Shown one piece after another: positions 15,608 to 26,333 of a stretch of DNA of 64,000 nucleotides. Every line of letters begins with the position of its first letter. Position 1 is the stretch's first letter. The stretch is from Janthinobacterium lividum. GTDB taxonomy: Bacteria > Pseudomonadota > Gammaproteobacteria > Burkholderiales > Burkholderiaceae_D. The DNA lies in contig NZ_CP075583.1 in the NCBI RefSeq assembly GCF_023509035.1, positions 5,208,001 to 5,272,000 on the forward strand, written 5' to 3'. The position numbers and the translations under genes were made by a program. The notes below the pieces were generated by a model. That model saw only the letters and a list, made by a program, of their open reading frames with translations, was not told where the DNA came from and searched no databases.

Positions 15608-17173
15608 ATGCCCGCCCAAGCACTTCTCTTCCGTAGCGCCACACGGCTGCTGCTGCCCCTGCTGCTGTCCGCCGTCCTCGCCGGCTGCGCTTCACTGCCC
15701 TCGCTGGAAGGCCGCAGCGCGTCGACCGTCATGGCCGATACGGCGCACACCCAACTGGCCACGGCCATAGCCCCCATGGTGGCGCAGCATCCCGGCGTCT
15801 CCGGCATTTACCCGCTGGTCGACGGGCGCGACGCCTTTGCCGCGCGCGCCCTGCTGGCCGCCGCCGCCCAGCGCAGCCTGGACGTGCAGTACTACATCTG
15901 GCACAAGGACATCACCGGCACCCTGCTGTTCGACGCCCTGCGCCAGGCGGCCGAACGGGGCGTGCGCGTGCGCCTGCTGCTCGACGATAACAACACGGCG
16001 GGACTGGACCAGACCCTGACCATGCTGGGCAAGCAGGCGAATATCGAAATCCGCCTGTTCAACCCCTTCGTGCCCCGTTCACCGCGCGCGCTGGCCTTTG
16101 CCACGGATTTTTCCCGCCTCAACCGGCGCATGCACAACAAATCGTTCACGGCCGATAACCAGGCCACCATCGTCGGCGGGCGCAATGTGGGCGATGAATA
16201 TTTTGGCGCGGCCGGTGACGTGCTGTTTGCCGACCTTGACGTGCTGGCCATCGGCCCCGTCGTCGATGACGTCTCGCAGGACTTCGACCGCTACTGGAAC
16301 AGCGCCTCGGCCTACCCGGCCAGGCTGCTGCTGACCAGCCCCGTCGACGGCGACGCGGCCACCATCGCCGCCGAGGCGGACCGCATCGACGATACCAAGG
16401 CGGCCGAGGAATACGTGCAGGCACTGCGCACCTCGCCCTTCGTCAAGCAGATGATGGAGCGCACCCTGCCATTCGAATGGGCAAACACGCGCATGGTCAG
16501 CGACGACCCGGCCAAGGTGCTGGACAAGGCCAGGCCAGGCACGGGCGTGGCGGAAAACCTGCAAAACCTGCTGGGCGTGCCGGAAAAGGAAGTGGACCTG
16601 GTGTCGCCGTATTTCGTGCCCGGCAAATCCGGCACGCAGGCCTTTGCCGACCTGGCACAAAAAGGCGTGGGCGTGCGCATCCTGACGAATGCGCTGGAAG
16701 CGACCGACGTGGCGGCCGTGCATGCGGGCTATGCGAAGTGGAGAAAGCCGCTGCTGGAAGCGGGCGTGCTGCTGTATGAATCGCGCCGTTCGTGGGAACG
16801 GGGTGATGCGCGCGAACAGCCGGGCCGCTTCGGCAGTTCCGCATCGAGTCTGCACGCGAAGACCTTTGCCGTCGACGACCAGCGCATCTTTGTCGGCTCG
16901 TTCAACTTCGACCCGCGCTCGATCGAATTGAACACGGAAATGGGTCTCGTCATCGACAGCGCCGCGCTGGCCAGCCAGCTGGGCCTAGCCATGCGCACCA
17001 CGATTCCGCAGCGCGCCTACCAGGTGCTGCTTGGCGACGACGGCGCGCTGTACTGGATCGCCCGCGACGCCAACGGCGCCACCACGCGCTACGACACGGA
17101 GCCGGGCACCAGCGTGTGGAAGCGCATGGGGGTGGCGATTCTATCGGTGCTGCCGATCGACTGGCTGCTGTAA
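15608..17173 (+). CDS. Phospholipase D-family lipoprotein, ClsC-like cardiolipin synthase
   Basis: 521 aa. A lipoprotein signal (LLLSAVLAGC, lipobox Cys at residue ~27) places it in the envelope. Two phospholipase D HKD motifs are present: MHNKSFTADNQATIVGGRNVGDEYF and LHAKTFAVDDQRIFVGSFNFDPRS. SLDVQYYIWHKDITG and RLLLDDNNTAGLD match the ClsC/YmdC branch, which in E. coli joins phosphatidylethanolamine and phosphatidylglycerol into cardiolipin together with a partner protein. No ymdB-like partner lies beside it. The 3-prime end faces the next gene at a 7-bp gap. Confidence 0.85.
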   Translation: MPAQALLFRSATRLLLPLLLSAVLAGCASLPSLEGRSASTVMADTAHTQLATAIAPMVAQHPGVSGIYPLVDGRDAFAARALLAAAAQRSLDVQYYIWHKDITGTLLFDALRQAAERGVRVRLLLDDNNTAGLDQTLTMLGKQANIEIRLFNPFVPRSPRALAFATDFSRLNRRMHNKSFTADNQATIVGGRNVGDEYFGAAGDVLFADLDVLAIGPVVDDVSQDFDRYWNSASAYPARLLLTSPVDGDAATIAAEADRIDDTKAAEEYVQALRTSPFVKQMMERTLPFEWANTRMVSDDPAKVLDKARPGTGVAENLQNLLGVPEKEVDLVSPYFVPGKSGTQAFADLAQKGVGVRILTNALEATDVAAVHAGYAKWRKPLLEAGVLLYESRRSWERGDAREQPGRFGSSASSLHAKTFAVDDQRIFVGSFNFDPRSIELNTEMGLVIDSAALASQLGLAMRTTIPQRAYQVLLGDDGALYWIARDANGATTRYDTEPGTSVWKRMGVAILSVLPIDWLL

Positions 17174-17180
17174 CGAGCGG

Positions 17181-18857
17181 CTAGCGCACCGCTTCCGTCA
17201 ATACCCGCCCTTCCGACGCCGACGGCTGGCGTATGCGCAGCAAATGGGCCAGGGTCGGGGCGATGTCGACTACTTCCGCGTACTGGCCATAGGCGCCCGG
17301 CTTGATCCAGCGGGGGCCGAAGACCATCAGCGGCACGTTCGTGTCATACGTATATGGCGTGCCGTGCGAGGTGCCGCCAACGCCCTTGCCGAAGTACCAG
17401 GCCGGCTTCGTGACCACCATCAGGTCGCCCGACAGCTGGCGGTTCCAGGCGCGGCGCATCAGGGTGTCCATGCGCGTGGCGACGGCCCCCGTTTCCATCT
17501 GCGTGCGCGTATAGACTTGCGCCAGGCCGTCCTGCTGCAGCAGGAAGCGGGAAGCCGCGTCTTCCAGGGCGGTGCGATTGACGCCGCTCTTTTCCGCCAG
17601 CGCGTAATCGAGGTAGATATTCGGCAGCGACGACGTCGTCACCAGCTTGTCCACGCCCAGGGTCGTGGCCAGGTGCTGGTTCAAGGCATCGACCAGTTTG
17701 GCGCCGTCGATGCGCTTGGCCGAGAAGCCGCGCGTTTCGGCAAATTCCGGCACGTTGGCAAAGCCATGGTCGGCCGTCAGCACCACGAGCACGTTGTCCA
17801 TGCCGACTTTTTTATCAAGGTCGGCAAAGAAACCGGCCAGCATGCGGTCCAGCCGCTGCAGGTGGTCGTGCGACATCTTGCTTTCCGGGCCATAGGCATG
17901 ATTCACATAGTCGTGCGCGGACAGGCTCACGCCCAGGATGTCGGGCACACCGGCCGGGTTGCGGCCCAGGTTTTCGCCATCGATGGCGGCGCGGGCGAAT
18001 TCCAGGGTCAGTTCATCGAGGAAGGGACCGGACTTCAAGCGGCTGTAGTACTCGCCATCGAGCTTGCCACTGTCGCTGTAGTAGGCGAACGGGAAGGTGT
18101 TGCGCGTGCCCGGCTTGGCCGGCACAAGATCATCACGGGCGTCGCGCGCATAGTCAGAATCGGCCAGCAGCGGCGTCCAGTTCTTGCCGTAATAGCGGTC
18201 CTGCGGCTTGCTGGCCTGGTAGCGCTGTACCCATTGCGGATGCCGCTGCATATAATAGGTGCTGCTGGCGAAGTTGCCCGTCTTTTCCATGTACATGTAG
18301 GCCGTGCCCGTTTTCCCGGCCAGCAGGATGGCGCCCCGGTCCTTGCCCGACACCGTGACGACCTTGGCCTTGTCGCCCGTGGAATAGCGTAGTTCGTCAC
18401 CCAGGGTGCTCACGCGCAGCTTGGTAGGCGCGGTGCCGTCGTCGGGCTGCGTTTCTTCGCCGATGTAGTGGAAATTGCCATCCTCGGTGCAGTACACGGA
18501 TTTTTTCGTGACGGGATCGATCCAGTTATTGCCGATCACGCCATGCTGGTAAGGATAGGCGCCCGACAGCACGGCCGAGTGCCCGATGGCCGTGACCGTG
18601 ATGCCATGCGCCTGGTGCGCATCGCTGAACCACGCGCCCTGCTCCAGCAGGCGACGGAAACCGCCTTGGCCGAACTGGTCGCGGTAGCGCGTCACCTGTT
18701 CCTGCGGCAAGCCATCGACTACCAGCACGACCACCAGCTTTGGCTGCGCCGCAGTGGCAGGAAGCGCCTTGGCCGCATGCGCCTGGCATGCGGCCACGCT
18801 AGTTACCAGCAGCAGCGCCTGCGCCAGTTGCCGGGAAAGGGAGAAATGTTTCGTCAT
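17181..18857 (-). CDS. PafA-like alkaline phosphatase-superfamily protein
   Basis: 558 aa with a signal peptide (SRQLAQALLLVTSVAACQAHAA), so periplasmic or secreted. The metallophosphatase core is visible: LVVVLVVDGLPQEQ (first Asp), TVTAIGHSAVLSGAYPYQHGVIGNNW (nucleophile Thr region as in PafA), SAHDYVNHAYG (Asp/His), LTADHGFANVP and GTSHGTPYTYD (metal ligands). PafA is a phosphate-insensitive monoesterase; substrate preference here is unknown. The start is taken as the ATG at 18857 rather than the in-frame GTG at 18863. It ends 7 bp from the convergent phospholipase D gene. Confidence 0.85.
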   Translation of the reverse strand: MTKHFSLSRQLAQALLLVTSVAACQAHAAKALPATAAQPKLVVVLVVDGLPQEQVTRYRDQFGQGGFRRLLEQGAWFSDAHQAHGITVTAIGHSAVLSGAYPYQHGVIGNNWIDPVTKKSVYCTEDGNFHYIGEETQPDDGTAPTKLRVSTLGDELRYSTGDKAKVVTVSGKDRGAILLAGKTGTAYMYMEKTGNFASSTYYMQRHPQWVQRYQASKPQDRYYGKNWTPLLADSDYARDARDDLVPAKPGTRNTFPFAYYSDSGKLDGEYYSRLKSGPFLDELTLEFARAAIDGENLGRNPAGVPDILGVSLSAHDYVNHAYGPESKMSHDHLQRLDRMLAGFFADLDKKVGMDNVLVVLTADHGFANVPEFAETRGFSAKRIDGAKLVDALNQHLATTLGVDKLVTTSSLPNIYLDYALAEKSGVNRTALEDAASRFLLQQDGLAQVYTRTQMETGAVATRMDTLMRRAWNRQLSGDLMVVTKPAWYFGKGVGGTSHGTPYTYDTNVPLMVFGPRWIKPGAYGQYAEVVDIAPTLAHLLRIRQPSASEGRVLTEAVR

Positions 18858-18935
18858 ATCCACTCATCAAAAGTTAGGCCATCGGGCAGCATACGCAGAC
18901 TATATGACGCAATGATGACAAGAAGCACGGCCATG

Positions 18936-18968
18936 AAAAAGGCCGGGCACCATCGCTGGAACCCGGCC
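18936..18968 (-). terminator. Rho-independent terminator of the DUF4399 gene
   Basis: GGCCGGG/CCCGGCC stem (18941-18947 with 18962-18968); on the minus strand followed by TTTTT. Confidence 0.75.
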
Positions 18969-18996
18969 TGATGCCGACATGAATCAATATGCGCGA

Positions 18997-19404
18997 TTAC
19001 TTGACCGTCACCTTGATGCTTTTACTCAATTCCGGCCCATACGACTGGTGCGCGCCATTGGCGAACTGCATGGTCAGGGTGTACTGGCCCGGTGGTAAGG
19101 TGACGTCCGTTTCCGTTTGTCCTTTGCCGAAATGCAGATGTTTTTCGTCCATCGGTATCATCTCGCCCGCCTTCATCGGCCCCATATTGATGAGCAAATG
19201 ATGGTGGCCCGTCTTGGCCGTCATGTCGCCAGCCGGCTTGATATCCATGCCGCTGACGGAAAACTTGACCTTGAACGGGCTGGTCACTGTCGCGCCATCG
19301 ACGGGCTCGACGAACGAGACGGATTGCGCAAACGCGCTGGCGGCCAGCAGGCTGCCGGCGATCACGGCGATACTGCGGCGCAGGAATACGGTGGTCAATT
19401 GCAT
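18997..19404 (-). CDS. DUF4399 exported protein
   Basis: 135 aa with signal peptide (IAVIAGSLLAASAFAQ). The mature protein is an Ig-like single domain: VSFVEPVDGATVTSPFKVKFSV, then TGHHHLLINMGPM and a Met/His-rich stretch, ending QSYGPELSKSIKVTV. These are the hallmarks of DUF4399. The HHH and nearby Met residues could bind metal, but no function is established. Single gene with its own terminator. Confidence 0.82.
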   Translation of the reverse strand: MQLTTVFLRRSIAVIAGSLLAASAFAQSVSFVEPVDGATVTSPFKVKFSVSGMDIKPAGDMTAKTGHHHLLINMGPMKAGEMIPMDEKHLHFGKGQTETDVTLPPGQYTLTMQFANGAHQSYGPELSKSIKVTVK

Positions 19405-19491
19405 GATGTCTCCTCTTGTTTAATAACAACACGGACTGCATGAAACCATATTCCCGCGGACACTGGCGCATGGGAGCGCCAAGCCCAACGT

Positions 19492-20580
19492 TTAATCGTT
19501 TTTGATGACGATCGACGGGAATTTACTCGTCATATCCTTCGCCTTTTCCGCCACCTTGATGGCGATGGTGCGGGCGATCTGCTTGTAGATCACAGCGACG
19601 GGGCCATCCGGCTCGGCCACGACGGTGGGCGTACCCGAATCCGTCTGCTGGCGTATCGCCATGGTCAGCGGCAAGGCGCCAAGGAATTCCACGCCAAAGT
19701 CCGCGCACATCTTCGCGCCGCCGCCGGCGCCAAAGATTTCTTCCGCATGGCCGCAGTTCGAGCAGATATGCGTGCTCATGTTTTCCACCACGCCGAGGAT
19801 CGGGATGCCGACTTTCTCGAACATTTTGAGACCCTTACGCGCGTCCAGCAGCGCGATGTCCTGCGGCGTCGTGACGATCACGGCGCCGGTGACGGGCACT
19901 TTCTGCGACAGGGTCAATTGAATGTCGCCCGTGCCTGGCGGCATGTCGACGATCAGGTAATCGAGATCACGCCAGTTGGTCTGGTCGAGCAGTTGCTGCA
20001 AGGCTTGCGTAACCATGGGGCCGCGCCACACCATCGGCTCGTCCGGATCGATCATGAAGCCGATCGACGACACTTGCAGGCCGTGGTTTTCCATCGGCTC
20101 CATGCTCTTGCCATCCAGGGTCTTCGGCTGGCCGCTGATGCCCAGCATCATCGGCTGCGACGGGCCATAGATATCGGCGTCGAGCATGCCGACGGTGGCG
20201 CCTTCGGCCGCCAGGGCCAGGGCCAGGTTGACGGCCGTGGTCGATTTACCAACACCGCCCTTGCCGGAGGCGACCGCAATGATGTTTTTCACGTTGCTCA
20301 TCGGCTTCAATCCGCGCTGCACCGTGTGCGAAATGATTTTCGACGAGACGCCCACGCTGACATTGCCCACGCCCGGCAGCACGCGCAGGGCGGCCAGCAC
20401 GGATTTGCGGATCAGGTCAATCTGGCTTTTGGCGGGGTAGCCCAGTTCGATGTCGAGGGAAATATCATTGCCATCGACTTTCAGATTCTTGACGGTTTTG
20501 CTGGAAACGAAATCTTTATGTGTATTTGGATCAATAACCTGGGCCAGCGCGGCCTTGACGTCTTCTACTGTGATGCTCAT
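19492..20580 (-). CDS. apbC: Iron-sulfur cluster carrier protein ApbC (Mrp/NBP35 family)
   Basis: 362-aa cytoplasmic P-loop ATPase that carries and transfers 4Fe-4S clusters. Residues ~1-90 are a MIP18/DUF59 domain. ASGKGGVGKSTTAVNLALAL is the deviant Walker A, MLDADIYGPSQPMMLG the Walker A-prime, and ICSNCGHAEEIFG holds the CxxC that bridges a cluster between subunits. It is divergent from metG with about 160 bp between the starts, an arrangement often seen in Proteobacteria. Confidence 0.95.
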   Translation of the reverse strand: MSITVEDVKAALAQVIDPNTHKDFVSSKTVKNLKVDGNDISLDIELGYPAKSQIDLIRKSVLAALRVLPGVGNVSVGVSSKIISHTVQRGLKPMSNVKNIIAVASGKGGVGKSTTAVNLALALAAEGATVGMLDADIYGPSQPMMLGISGQPKTLDGKSMEPMENHGLQVSSIGFMIDPDEPMVWRGPMVTQALQQLLDQTNWRDLDYLIVDMPPGTGDIQLTLSQKVPVTGAVIVTTPQDIALLDARKGLKMFEKVGIPILGVVENMSTHICSNCGHAEEIFGAGGGAKMCADFGVEFLGALPLTMAIRQQTDSGTPTVVAEPDGPVAVIYKQIARTIAIKVAEKAKDMTSKFPSIVIKND

Positions 20581-20740
20581 GTAAATCTCCGTGTGTACTA
20601 CATATGTGCAATACGCGCAGTCTAGCGCAAATTTGCACGGTGCGATGGCGGCAAAAGCATCACTTGCCGGCGCTGCATCTGCTCATATTGCCTTTCCGCT
20701 GTTAAAATGTCCCATTATCCATCCCAAAAGTGCATCAATC

Positions 20741-22903
20741 ATGACTCGCAAGCTGTTCGTCACCACTGCCCTGCCTTACGCAAACGCCGCTTTTCACATT
20801 GGCCACATCATGGAATACATCCAGGCTGATATCTGGGTCCGGTTCCAGCGAATGCAACGCGATGGCGCAGCCGGCCGTGAAGTGCACTTTGTGGGCGCTG
20901 ACGATACGCATGGCACGCCTATCATGATCGCCGCCGAAAAGGAAGGCATCACGCCGCAGCAATTCGTCGCCAACATCGCCGCCGGCCGCGCCCAGTACCT
21001 CGATGGCTTCCATATCGCCTTCGATAACTGGTATTCGACCGATTCGCCGGAAAACGTCGACCTGTCGCAATCGATCTACCGCAAGCTGCGCGATACGGGC
21101 CTGATCGTCACGAAAACCGTCGACCGTTTCTTCGATCCCGTCAAGGGCATGTTCCTGGCCGACCGCAACATCAAGGGCGAATGCCCGAAATGCGGCGCCA
21201 AGAACCAGTACGGCGACAATTGCGAAGTGTGCGGCGCGGCCTACCAGCCGACCGACCTGGTCAACCCGTTCTCCGTGTTTACTAACGCGACGCCCGTGAT
21301 GAAGCCTTCGGAACAGTATTTCTTCAAGCTGTCCGACCCGCGCTGCTTCGAATTCCTCAAGGATTGGCTCAACACGCCAGGCCGCTTGCAGCCGGAAATG
21401 GTCAACAAGGTCAGCGAATGGCTGGGCGAAGCCGGTGAAAAGCTGGCCGACTGGGATATCTCGCGCGATGCGCCCTACTTCGGCATCCCGATTCCCGATG
21501 CGCCGGGCAAGTTCTTCTATGTGTGGATGGATGCGCCCGTCGGCTACCTGGCCAGCCTGAAAAACTATTGCGACAAGAAAGGCTTCGATTTCGACGCCCT
21601 GCTGAACGATCCTGCCACGGAACAAATCCACTTCATCGGCAAGGACATCGTCTCCTTCCATTTGCTGTTCTGGCCCGCCATGCTGAAATTTGCCGGCCAC
21701 CCAGTCATCGACAAACTGAAAGTCAACGTCCACGGCTTCCTGACGGTCAACAACGAGAAAATGTCGAAGTCGCGCGGCACGGGCATTTCGCCGCTGCGCT
21801 ACCTGGACCTCGGCATGAACCCGGAATGGCTGCGCTACTACATCGCCTTCAAGCTGAACTCGAAAGTGGAAGACCTGGACTTCAACGGCGACGACTTCGT
21901 GGCCCGCGTGAACAGCGACTTGATCGGAAAATATGTCAATATCGCCAGCCGCTGCGCCGGCTTCATCGCCAAGCGTTTCGACGGCAAGCTGGCCTCGTCA
22001 CTGTCGGAAGGTGCGCAAAGCTGGATCAACCGCGCACTGACGGTGGACGTCAACGGCGTCTTCGTCGAGCGCCAGGCCAGCATCGCCTCGCACTTCGAAA
22101 ACCGTGAATTCGGCAAGGCCTTGCGCGAGATCATGGAAATCGCCGACATCACCAACCAGTATGTCGATGAAAACAAACCGTGGATCCTGGCCAAGGACGT
22201 CGAAAAAACGGCCGAACTGCACGACGTGTGCACCACGGCCCTGATCCTGTTCCGCCAGCTGACGATTCTGCTGTCGCCGGTACTGCCGGGTGTGGCCAAG
22301 AACGTGGCCTCGTTCCTCAACGACGAGCAATTTACCTGGGCCGACACGCAAGTGTTCGGCGACGCCGTTTCGAACAGCATGCTGGGCCGTACCATCGGCG
22401 CCTACAGCCATTTGATGACGCGCATGGACGCCAAGATGATCGAAGCGCTGTTCGATGCGCCGCAAGCCGCCGCAGCCATTGCCGCACCCGCCGGCGACGC
22501 CGCGAATGACGCCGCCGCTCCAGCCGCTACCACAGCAGCTGCCGCCATCGAGGAACTGGCGCCCGAGATCAAGATCGACGACTTCCTCAAGGTCGATCTG
22601 CGCATCGCGAAAATCGTCAACTGCGAACTGGTCGAGGGCTCCGACAAACTGCTACGCCTGACCCTGGACGCGGGCGAAGGCCGCTTGCGTAACGTGTTCT
22701 CGGGCATCCGCTCGGCGTACCAGCCGGAAGAACTGGTTGGCAAGCTGACGGTGCTGGTGGCCAACCTGGCGCCGCGCAAGATGAAGTTCGGCATTTCCGA
22801 AGGCATGGTCATGGCCGCGTCCGCCGCTGACGAGAAGGCGAATCCGGGCATCTACATCCTGAACCCGTGGCCAGGCGCCGAACCTGGCATGCGCATCCGC
22901 TAA
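20741..22903 (+). CDS. metG: Methionine--tRNA ligase
   Basis: 720-aa class I synthetase. FHIGHIMEY carries HIGH (residues 19-22), [17 protein letters not shown] the zinc knuckle, [14 protein letters not shown] the KMSKS loop. An Ala/Pro-rich linker (residues ~570-605) leads to a C-terminal Trbp111/EMAP tRNA-binding domain ([20 protein letters not shown]), giving the long dimeric form. The ATG at 20741 begins [16 protein letters not shown] as in the family. A GNAT gene follows after 6 bp, probably in the same transcript. Confidence 0.97.
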   Translation: MTRKLFVTTALPYANAAFHIGHIMEYIQADIWVRFQRMQRDGAAGREVHFVGADDTHGTPIMIAAEKEGITPQQFVANIAAGRAQYLDGFHIAFDNWYSTDSPENVDLSQSIYRKLRDTGLIVTKTVDRFFDPVKGMFLADRNIKGECPKCGAKNQYGDNCEVCGAAYQPTDLVNPFSVFTNATPVMKPSEQYFFKLSDPRCFEFLKDWLNTPGRLQPEMVNKVSEWLGEAGEKLADWDISRDAPYFGIPIPDAPGKFFYVWMDAPVGYLASLKNYCDKKGFDFDALLNDPATEQIHFIGKDIVSFHLLFWPAMLKFAGHPVIDKLKVNVHGFLTVNNEKMSKSRGTGISPLRYLDLGMNPEWLRYYIAFKLNSKVEDLDFNGDDFVARVNSDLIGKYVNIASRCAGFIAKRFDGKLASSLSEGAQSWINRALTVDVNGVFVERQASIASHFENREFGKALREIMEIADITNQYVDENKPWILAKDVEKTAELHDVCTTALILFRQLTILLSPVLPGVAKNVASFLNDEQFTWADTQVFGDAVSNSMLGRTIGAYSHLMTRMDAKMIEALFDAPQAAAAIAAPAGDAANDAAAPAATTAAAAIEELAPEIKIDDFLKVDLRIAKIVNCELVEGSDKLLRLTLDAGEGRLRNVFSGIRSAYQPEELVGKLTVLVANLAPRKMKFGISEGMVMAASAADEKANPGIYILNPWPGAEPGMRIR

Positions 22904-22909
22904 GGACCG

Positions 22910-23392
22910 ATGATGAATATCGTGGTGCGCGAAGCAACAAATGCCGATGCACAGCTGATGGCCGAACTGACCCGCGCTGCGTGGGCCGGCAAGGTGGCAG
23001 CCTCGTCCAGTGGACACCACGAAACGGCGCAGCAGGTGGAAGAACAACTGCGCCACGGCGGCGGTTTTGTGTTGCTGATCGACGACATTCCAGCCGGTTC
23101 GCTGCGCTGGATGCCGCTCGACAGCGACCCCGCCATCTGGAAGATTTCACGCATGGGCGTACTGCCCGCCTACCGGGGCAGCCACGTCTCGCAGCACTTG
23201 CTGGAAGCCATTATTCATCACGGCCTGTCGTGCCAGGCCGAGGAATTGCGCCTGGCCGTGCGGCGCGACCAGCGCAAACTGATCGATTTTTATGCGGCCT
23301 TCGAATTCGACCTGGCCGAAGAACTGGAATATTCGCACGCCAACCCCGCCGAACCGGCACCGATGGTGATGCGGCGTTTGTTGCGTTATTGA
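22910..23392 (+). CDS. GNAT-family acetyltransferase
   Basis: 160 aa, starting MMNIVVREATNADAQLMAEL. Motif A of the GNAT fold is recognisable but unusual: GVLPAYRGSHVSQHLLEAI, with RGSHVS in place of RGxGxG/A. DFYAAFEFDL is the expected last motif. It starts 6 bp after metG, suggesting co-transcription. Two start ATGs (22910, 22913) are possible. The substrate is unknown. Confidence 0.78.
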   Translation: MMNIVVREATNADAQLMAELTRAAWAGKVAASSSGHHETAQQVEEQLRHGGGFVLLIDDIPAGSLRWMPLDSDPAIWKISRMGVLPAYRGSHVSQHLLEAIIHHGLSCQAEELRLAVRRDQRKLIDFYAAFEFDLAEELEYSHANPAEPAPMVMRRLLRY

Positions 23393-23499
23393 TTTTTAGC
23401 AATTTCGCCCCAGACTTGCCGATACAACAACCCGCCACCCGACACGGCGCGGTAAAATACGGCCGGCTGACCTTACCTATAAGACACTCAGAAGAGAAT

Positions 23500-23709
23500 A
23501 TGAAACTGCCTGCAAAACACAACAACTACGTATCCGACCACACCTTGTTCATCGCTGAACTGAAGGCCAAGAATCCTGGCATGGAAGCGGGCCAGCAAGC
23601 GGGCCGCGCCCTGCTGTGGGACAAGCCGGCCGTCAGCATCGATGAGCAGGAGCGCCAGCTGGCGTCGGCCGTCAAGCAACAGGCTTACGTTTACCAGAAC
23701 AAGAACTAA
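23500..23709 (+). CDS. DUF3460 family protein
   Basis: 69-aa small soluble protein (MKLPAKHNNYVSDHTLFIAE, ending QAYVYQNKN). It matches my memory of DUF3460, a short family largely confined to Betaproteobacteria, often found just before scpA, as here (17-bp gap). GAAGAG precedes the ATG. No function is known. Confidence 0.82.
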   Translation: MKLPAKHNNYVSDHTLFIAELKAKNPGMEAGQQAGRALLWDKPAVSIDEQERQLASAVKQQAYVYQNKN

Positions 23710-23726
23710 GATCTGGAACCGGCACG

Positions 23727-24653
23727 ATGTTGCCTGAAGAGTCTGCAGTCACGCCGGAAGCCGACGCTTCCGGTGCCGGCGCAGTCATCGAGTCGCCCGA
23801 ACCTGTCGCTGATGGCGACGGCAGCGGCGACCCTGCAGCATCTGCAAGCACGGACGCGGCGCCCGGCGCCGACCCGCTAGGCATCGCCCGTCTGTATGGC
23901 GAGCCGATGCTGCGCATGCCGACGGATTTGTACATTCCGCCAGACGCGCTGGAAATCTTCCTCGAAGCCTTCGAAGGCCCGCTCGACTTGCTGCTCTACC
24001 TGATCCGCAAGCAAAACTTCAACATTCTCGATATTCCGATGGCGCAGGTGACCCTGCAATATCTGAAATATGTCGACCAGATTCGCGTGCGCAACCTGGA
24101 ACTGGCCGCCGAGTACCTGTTGATGGCTGCCATGCTGATCGAGATCAAGTCGCGCATGCTCTTGCCTTCGCGCAAGAGCGACGTCGAGGAAGATGGCGGC
24201 GACCCGCGTGCCGAACTGGTGCGCCGCCTGCTCGAGTACGAGCAAATCAAGCTGGCCGCCTACGACCTGAACGCCATTCCCCAGTTCGAGCGCGATTTCG
24301 TGCGCACGCAGATTTTCATTGAGCAAAGCCTGACGCCCACCTGGCCCGACGTGGAACCGGTGGACTTGCAGCAGGCGTGGCTCGACGTGCTGAAACGCGC
24401 CAAGCTGACCCAGCATCACCGCATCAGTCGCCAGGAACTGTCCGTGCGCGAGCACATGTCGAGCATCCTGCGCCACTTGCAATCGTCGCGCTTCGTCGAG
24501 TTCAGCGAGCTGTTCGACATTGCCGGCGGCGTGCCCGTGGTGGTGGTCAACTTCGTGGCCCTGCTGGAACTGGCCAAGGAAACCCTGATCGAAATCACGC
24601 AGGCAGAACCGTTTGCACCCATCTACGTCCGGCTGGCGTATTCGCCCGCCTGA
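23727..24653 (+). CDS. scpA: Segregation and condensation protein A
   Basis: 308-aa kleisin that joins SMC and ScpB in the condensin complex organising the chromosome. After an acidic Ala/Asp-rich N-terminal tail (~50 residues), FEGPLDLLLYLIRKQNFNILDIPMA and NLELAAEYLLMAAMLIEIKSRMLLP are the conserved SMC-binding block; the C-terminal winged helix (VREHMSSILRHL, FSELFDIAG) ends the protein. scpB is not adjacent; panC follows after 54 bp. In several Betaproteobacteria scpA is likewise next to panC. Confidence 0.93.
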   Translation: MLPEESAVTPEADASGAGAVIESPEPVADGDGSGDPAASASTDAAPGADPLGIARLYGEPMLRMPTDLYIPPDALEIFLEAFEGPLDLLLYLIRKQNFNILDIPMAQVTLQYLKYVDQIRVRNLELAAEYLLMAAMLIEIKSRMLLPSRKSDVEEDGGDPRAELVRRLLEYEQIKLAAYDLNAIPQFERDFVRTQIFIEQSLTPTWPDVEPVDLQQAWLDVLKRAKLTQHHRISRQELSVREHMSSILRHLQSSRFVEFSELFDIAGGVPVVVVNFVALLELAKETLIEITQAEPFAPIYVRLAYSPA

Positions 24654-24695
24654 TCCTCTCCCTTTGTCACTGACCACCGTACAACGGGGTTTTAG

Positions 24696-25547
<852 letters not shown>

Positions 25548-25559
25548 ACGCAGTCACAG

Positions 25560-25585
25560 CGGGGCCGTTCGGCCCCGTTTCTTCT
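25560..25585 (+). terminator. Rho-independent terminator of panC
   Basis: CGGGGCC-GTTC-GGCCCCG (25560-25566 with 25571-25577) followed by TTTCTTC. Confidence 0.8.
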
Positions 25586-25586
25586 C

Positions 25587-26039
25587 CTACTTCTCCAGTC
25601 CTACCAACTTGAGTTCGGCAAACAGCGGCTTGTTGCTGCCGCGTGCCGCTTGCAACATGTCATAGCTGGCCGCATCGAGCACGATTTCCTCGCCCGCCCA
25701 CAGCTTGCGCTGGTTCGCAGGCAGCCTCAGGCTGCGCAGGATGGCCCGCACCTGGGCCGGATCGGCCGCCAGCAGGCGGATGGCATGCGCATGGTGCTGC
25801 GTACCCATCAATATCGGCAAGCCGCCCTGCGGGCCATTCTGGCTCAGGCTGACATAGTCATGGCCACCCACGCGGTGCAAATAGGCATGCCGGCCCTCAG
25901 CTTCGGCAGGCAGCTGCGCGGCCGGCTCCTGCATCTCGACAGACGCGACAGGCGCAACTGTGGTTTGTTCAAGGCTCACGCCACAGGCCGCCAACAGGGC
26001 CGTGCTCAGGGCGAAAAATAATACGGGTGCTCGGCGCAT
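25587..26039 (-). CDS. Hypothetical lipoprotein
   Basis: 150 aa. MRRAPVLFFALSTALLAAC is a lipoprotein signal with Cys at residue 19. The mature part contains YLHRVGGHDYVSLSQNGPQGG and ends FAELKLVGLEK. No family is recognised. Convergent with panC, sharing the short gap with its terminator. Confidence 0.65.
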   Translation of the reverse strand: MRRAPVLFFALSTALLAACGVSLEQTTVAPVASVEMQEPAAQLPAEAEGRHAYLHRVGGHDYVSLSQNGPQGGLPILMGTQHHAHAIRLLAADPAQVRAILRSLRLPANQRKLWAGEEIVLDAASYDMLQAARGSNKPLFAELKLVGLEK

Positions 26040-26333
26040 CGTGCGCTCCTTCTTGTCGGGGTCGAGGACAGAGGTGGAATACTGCAGCGATCATGGGCCA
26101 AATTATTTGACATGTAAAGTTAACTTTAGGAAATATTTAATTCCTTTGCGCAATTGCTTGCGGGCAGCGGGAGCTGGCCTGTCCGTGCCAGACAGGCCAA
26201 TGACGATTGTTAATATAATTTGCACACTAAAATCAACAATCCCATCTTTATCCATGATTCAATAAAGATCACAATGACTGTACTGGTTCGCAACGACAGC
26301 ATGCGAGCCTCCCATCATGACAGGAGAACACCC
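26040..26333 (+). promoter_or_regulatory. Promoter region of the SDR gene with two inverted repeats
   Basis: AT-rich 294-bp gap. A perfect 9-bp inverted repeat (TGGCCTGTC 26175-26183, GACAGGCCA 26191-26199, 7-nt loop) ends 14 bp before TATAAT at 26214-26219, so it covers the -35 position. A second repeat (ATCTTTAT 26244-26251, ATAAAGAT 26262-26269) would lie in the 5-prime leader. Both fit repressor control of the SDR gene. Confidence 0.5.
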
